The notes under the pieces are model-generated. The model searched no databases. It worked only from the letters and a program-made list of their open reading frames with translations, and was not told the origin of the DNA. From Dyella lipolytica (lineage in GTDB: Bacteria > Pseudomonadota > Gammaproteobacteria > Xanthomonadales > Rhodanobacteraceae), in contig NZ_BSNQ01000003.1 in assembly GCF_030160075.1 (NCBI RefSeq), forward strand, positions 738,625 through 802,624: DNA of 64,000 nt, given 5' to 3'. Of this stretch, positions 63,027 through 64,000 are shown in pieces. A program made the translations under genes and the position numbers. How positions within the stretch are numbered: position 1 is the stretch's first letter; each line of letters begins with the position of its first letter.

Positions 63027-63557
63027 GTGCGAGCATTACTGTTTTCCACCTTGATCGTCGCGTTGCTGGGCAGTACGAGTGCCTTTGCCGACGGGCCGTC
63101 AACGCTTGGCTACGCTGATAACCACAGTATCGAACCGGTGCTTGTGTACGTAAATGCGCACGGCCAGGTGACTGATTTCACGCCGGCTTATTCGCTTACC
63201 CCAGAGCTCATGCGCTTGCTGCGCGCCAACTTGAACGACATGATCCATACGCCTGCTACCGACAAAAATGGCAAGCCGGTGTCCACCCAGTTCGTCATCA
63301 ATGTGAGTTTGCAGACCACCCCGCGTAGCTCGGGCGGCTACGACGCTCAATTCACTTACGTCTCGGCCAACCCGGTACCAGCCGGCAAATGGTATTGGTC
63401 ACACGACTCCACGGGTCGGTTGGGGCTGGCCAGTCGAGACGTTGCGGCGGCCTTCCAGGGAATCAGCGATGGCCCCCCCATGACGGCGAATAATGGGGGG
63501 TTCAACCCTCCTCATACCTCATCGGGCGGCGGGTCTTCGGGTGGCGGGCACCATTAG
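63027..63557 (+). CDS. Secreted protein with TonB-C-like domain and Gly/Ser/His tail
   Basis: 176 aa from the GTG at 63027, which has a strong AAGGAGAGGGAA upstream; in-frame codons before it are rejected. A Sec signal peptide ends near AFA. The mature part (VLVYVNAHGQVTDF, then KNGKPVSTQFVINVSL) resembles the TonB C-terminal domain, which pairs a V-x-V-x-x-x-G-x-V strand with dGkPV-x-T. The C-terminus is Gly/Ser-rich and ends in His-His. There is no membrane anchor or ExbBD nearby, so it is probably not an energy transducer. Role unknown. Confidence 0.65.
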   Translation: MRALLFSTLIVALLGSTSAFADGPSTLGYADNHSIEPVLVYVNAHGQVTDFTPAYSLTPELMRLLRANLNDMIHTPATDKNGKPVSTQFVINVSLQTTPRSSGGYDAQFTYVSANPVPAGKWYWSHDSTGRLGLASRDVAAAFQGISDGPPMTANNGGFNPPHTSSGGGSSGGGHH

Positions 63558-63853
63558 GGACGCGCTGATTAGCTATAGCGCTAACGGCATCACGCTCAAA
63601 AGGTTCTTGGATTGCCTTGCGTCTTGCTCAGACTAGTTGTCTGGGCAAGACGTATGTGCCGATAGCGGCCGCCAGAAAGATCGCGGTGCTTGCAAGTCAT
63701 CATCCATCGACGTCCTCGATGCCAGATAGATGGCTGATGCCGAGCCGCGTTATGTTTGTCGCAATGACCGCTTTCGACCCAAAGCGGACCTTGGAAACCC
63801 CAGTTTTGCGAGCCTTTCAAGTCTCCCTCTCGACTGGGCCAAAGGAGGTAGTG
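63558..63853. other. 296-nt intergenic region with two dyads
   Basis: No gene is supported. It contains the long hairpin at 63618-63654 and a second dyad near 63768-63790 (CCGCTTT and AAAGCGG around CGACCC). A similar CGCTTT-CGACCC-AAAGCG element recurs in intergenic DNA of other proteobacteria in my memory, but I cannot check that. Confidence 0.5.
63618..63654. repeat. Long imperfect hairpin of unknown role
   Basis: Arms of about 16 bp (core GTCTTGCTCAGAC with GTCTGGGCAAGAC, G-T pairs only as exceptions) around TAGTT. It lies 61 nt after the preceding stop. No T run follows, so it is an unlikely intrinsic terminator on the plus strand. Confidence 0.5.
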
Positions 63854-64000
63854 ATGCCTCAACCCAAGATTCGCTCACCACTCATTGCCGGACTCGGGTT
63901 ACGCGCGTTCAAAGGTGGTGCCGTCGCGGTTGGTGTCACCGCTGCGGAGGGAAAGCCCTGCGTCGTCCTCTCTGCGGTTCTCGAAACGTCTACCGATGGC
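63854..64000 (+). CDS. Partial hypothetical protein, 3' end outside window
   Basis: An ATG with a strong AAAGGAGG upstream opens a frame that runs without a stop to the end of the window (49 codons). The visible start reads MPQPKIRSPLIAGLGLRAF and continues with a small, mostly hydrophobic/Gly-Ala-Val stretch. The length seen is too short to name a family. Confidence 0.6.
   Translation, partial: MPQPKIRSPLIAGLGLRAFKGGAVAVGVTAAEGKPCVVLSAVLETSTDG

Noticed and set aside
1-64000. CRISPR arrays, tRNA or rRNA genes, insertion sequences
   Set aside because: No regularly spaced repeats, tRNA-like cloverleaf, rRNA tract or transposase/integrase motif was seen on either strand by eye; a tRNA scan would be the decisive test.

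Overview
The window reads as chromosomal DNA of a moderately GC-rich gammaproteobacterium, most likely Xanthomonadales/Rhodanobacteraceae (Dyella, Luteibacter, Frateuria or Rhodanobacter type). This is inferred from the protein mix: a DUF3739 filamentous-haemagglutinin protein, a secreted PstS-like protein, a cytochrome bo3 operon, triple-Y sensor kinases, a DUF6289-like secreted protein and large secreted glycan-active proteins. I saw no tRNA, rRNA, CRISPR array, transposase or integrase.

Layout. 1-6.9 kb: the 3' part of a giant surface adhesin and a small unknown gene. 7.3-8.7 kb: a secreted PstS-like phosphate-binding-fold protein. 8.8-22.3 kb: a long minus-strand block read as NarL response regulator, LuxR/MalT-like regulator, winged-helix ATPase regulator, AraC regulator, a ytcA-mdtN-mdtO-mdtP-type tripartite efflux operon, then a PoxB-like pyruvate oxidase. 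22.5-24.6 kb: two small MbcA/ParS-like proteins, an acetoacetate decarboxylase-family enzyme and a small membrane protein. 24.6-30.6 kb: canonical poxB, divergent from cyoABCD. 30.7-36.4 kb: a triple-Y histidine kinase, an MFS transporter, a tautomerase and a DUF1275 membrane protein. 36.6-42.7 kb: a six-gene acyl-CoA catabolic operon led by a YWTD beta-propeller. 42.8-44.9 kb: an orphan DUF4157 (eCIS-core) protein with a caspase-like His/Cys region. 45.5-53.9 kb: one secreted protein of about 2785 residues, GH2-like at its N-terminus and GH64-like at its C-terminus, with Ig, FN3, discoidin and malectin modules between. 54-64 kb: an AHSA1 protein, a small secreted protein, a ClsC-type phospholipase D with a second triple-Y kinase, a TetR/SDR pair with twin operators, a GAF-GGDEF protein, a secreted TonB-C-like protein and the start of a truncated gene.

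How the genes fit together. PoxB and the bo3 oxidase are divergent neighbours that can work together: PoxB reduces ubiquinone with electrons from pyruvate and bo3 re-oxidises ubiquinol. The efflux operon supplies all three envelope layers (MdtP outer membrane, MdtN periplasm, MdtO inner membrane), and its AraC gene is the obvious candidate controller. The acyl-CoA operon has a CoA transferase, acyl-CoA dehydrogenase, hydratase, isomerase-like crotonase and 3-hydroxyacyl-CoA dehydrogenase but no thiolase. The two triple-Y kinases have no adjacent response regulator, and the only NarL-type regulator stands alone. The most unusual loci are the DUF4157/caspase-like protein, the GH2-GH64 giant with apparently altered catalytic residues, the tandem MbcA/ParS-like pair without a visible toxin, and the diguanylate cyclase with a substituted metal-site residue.
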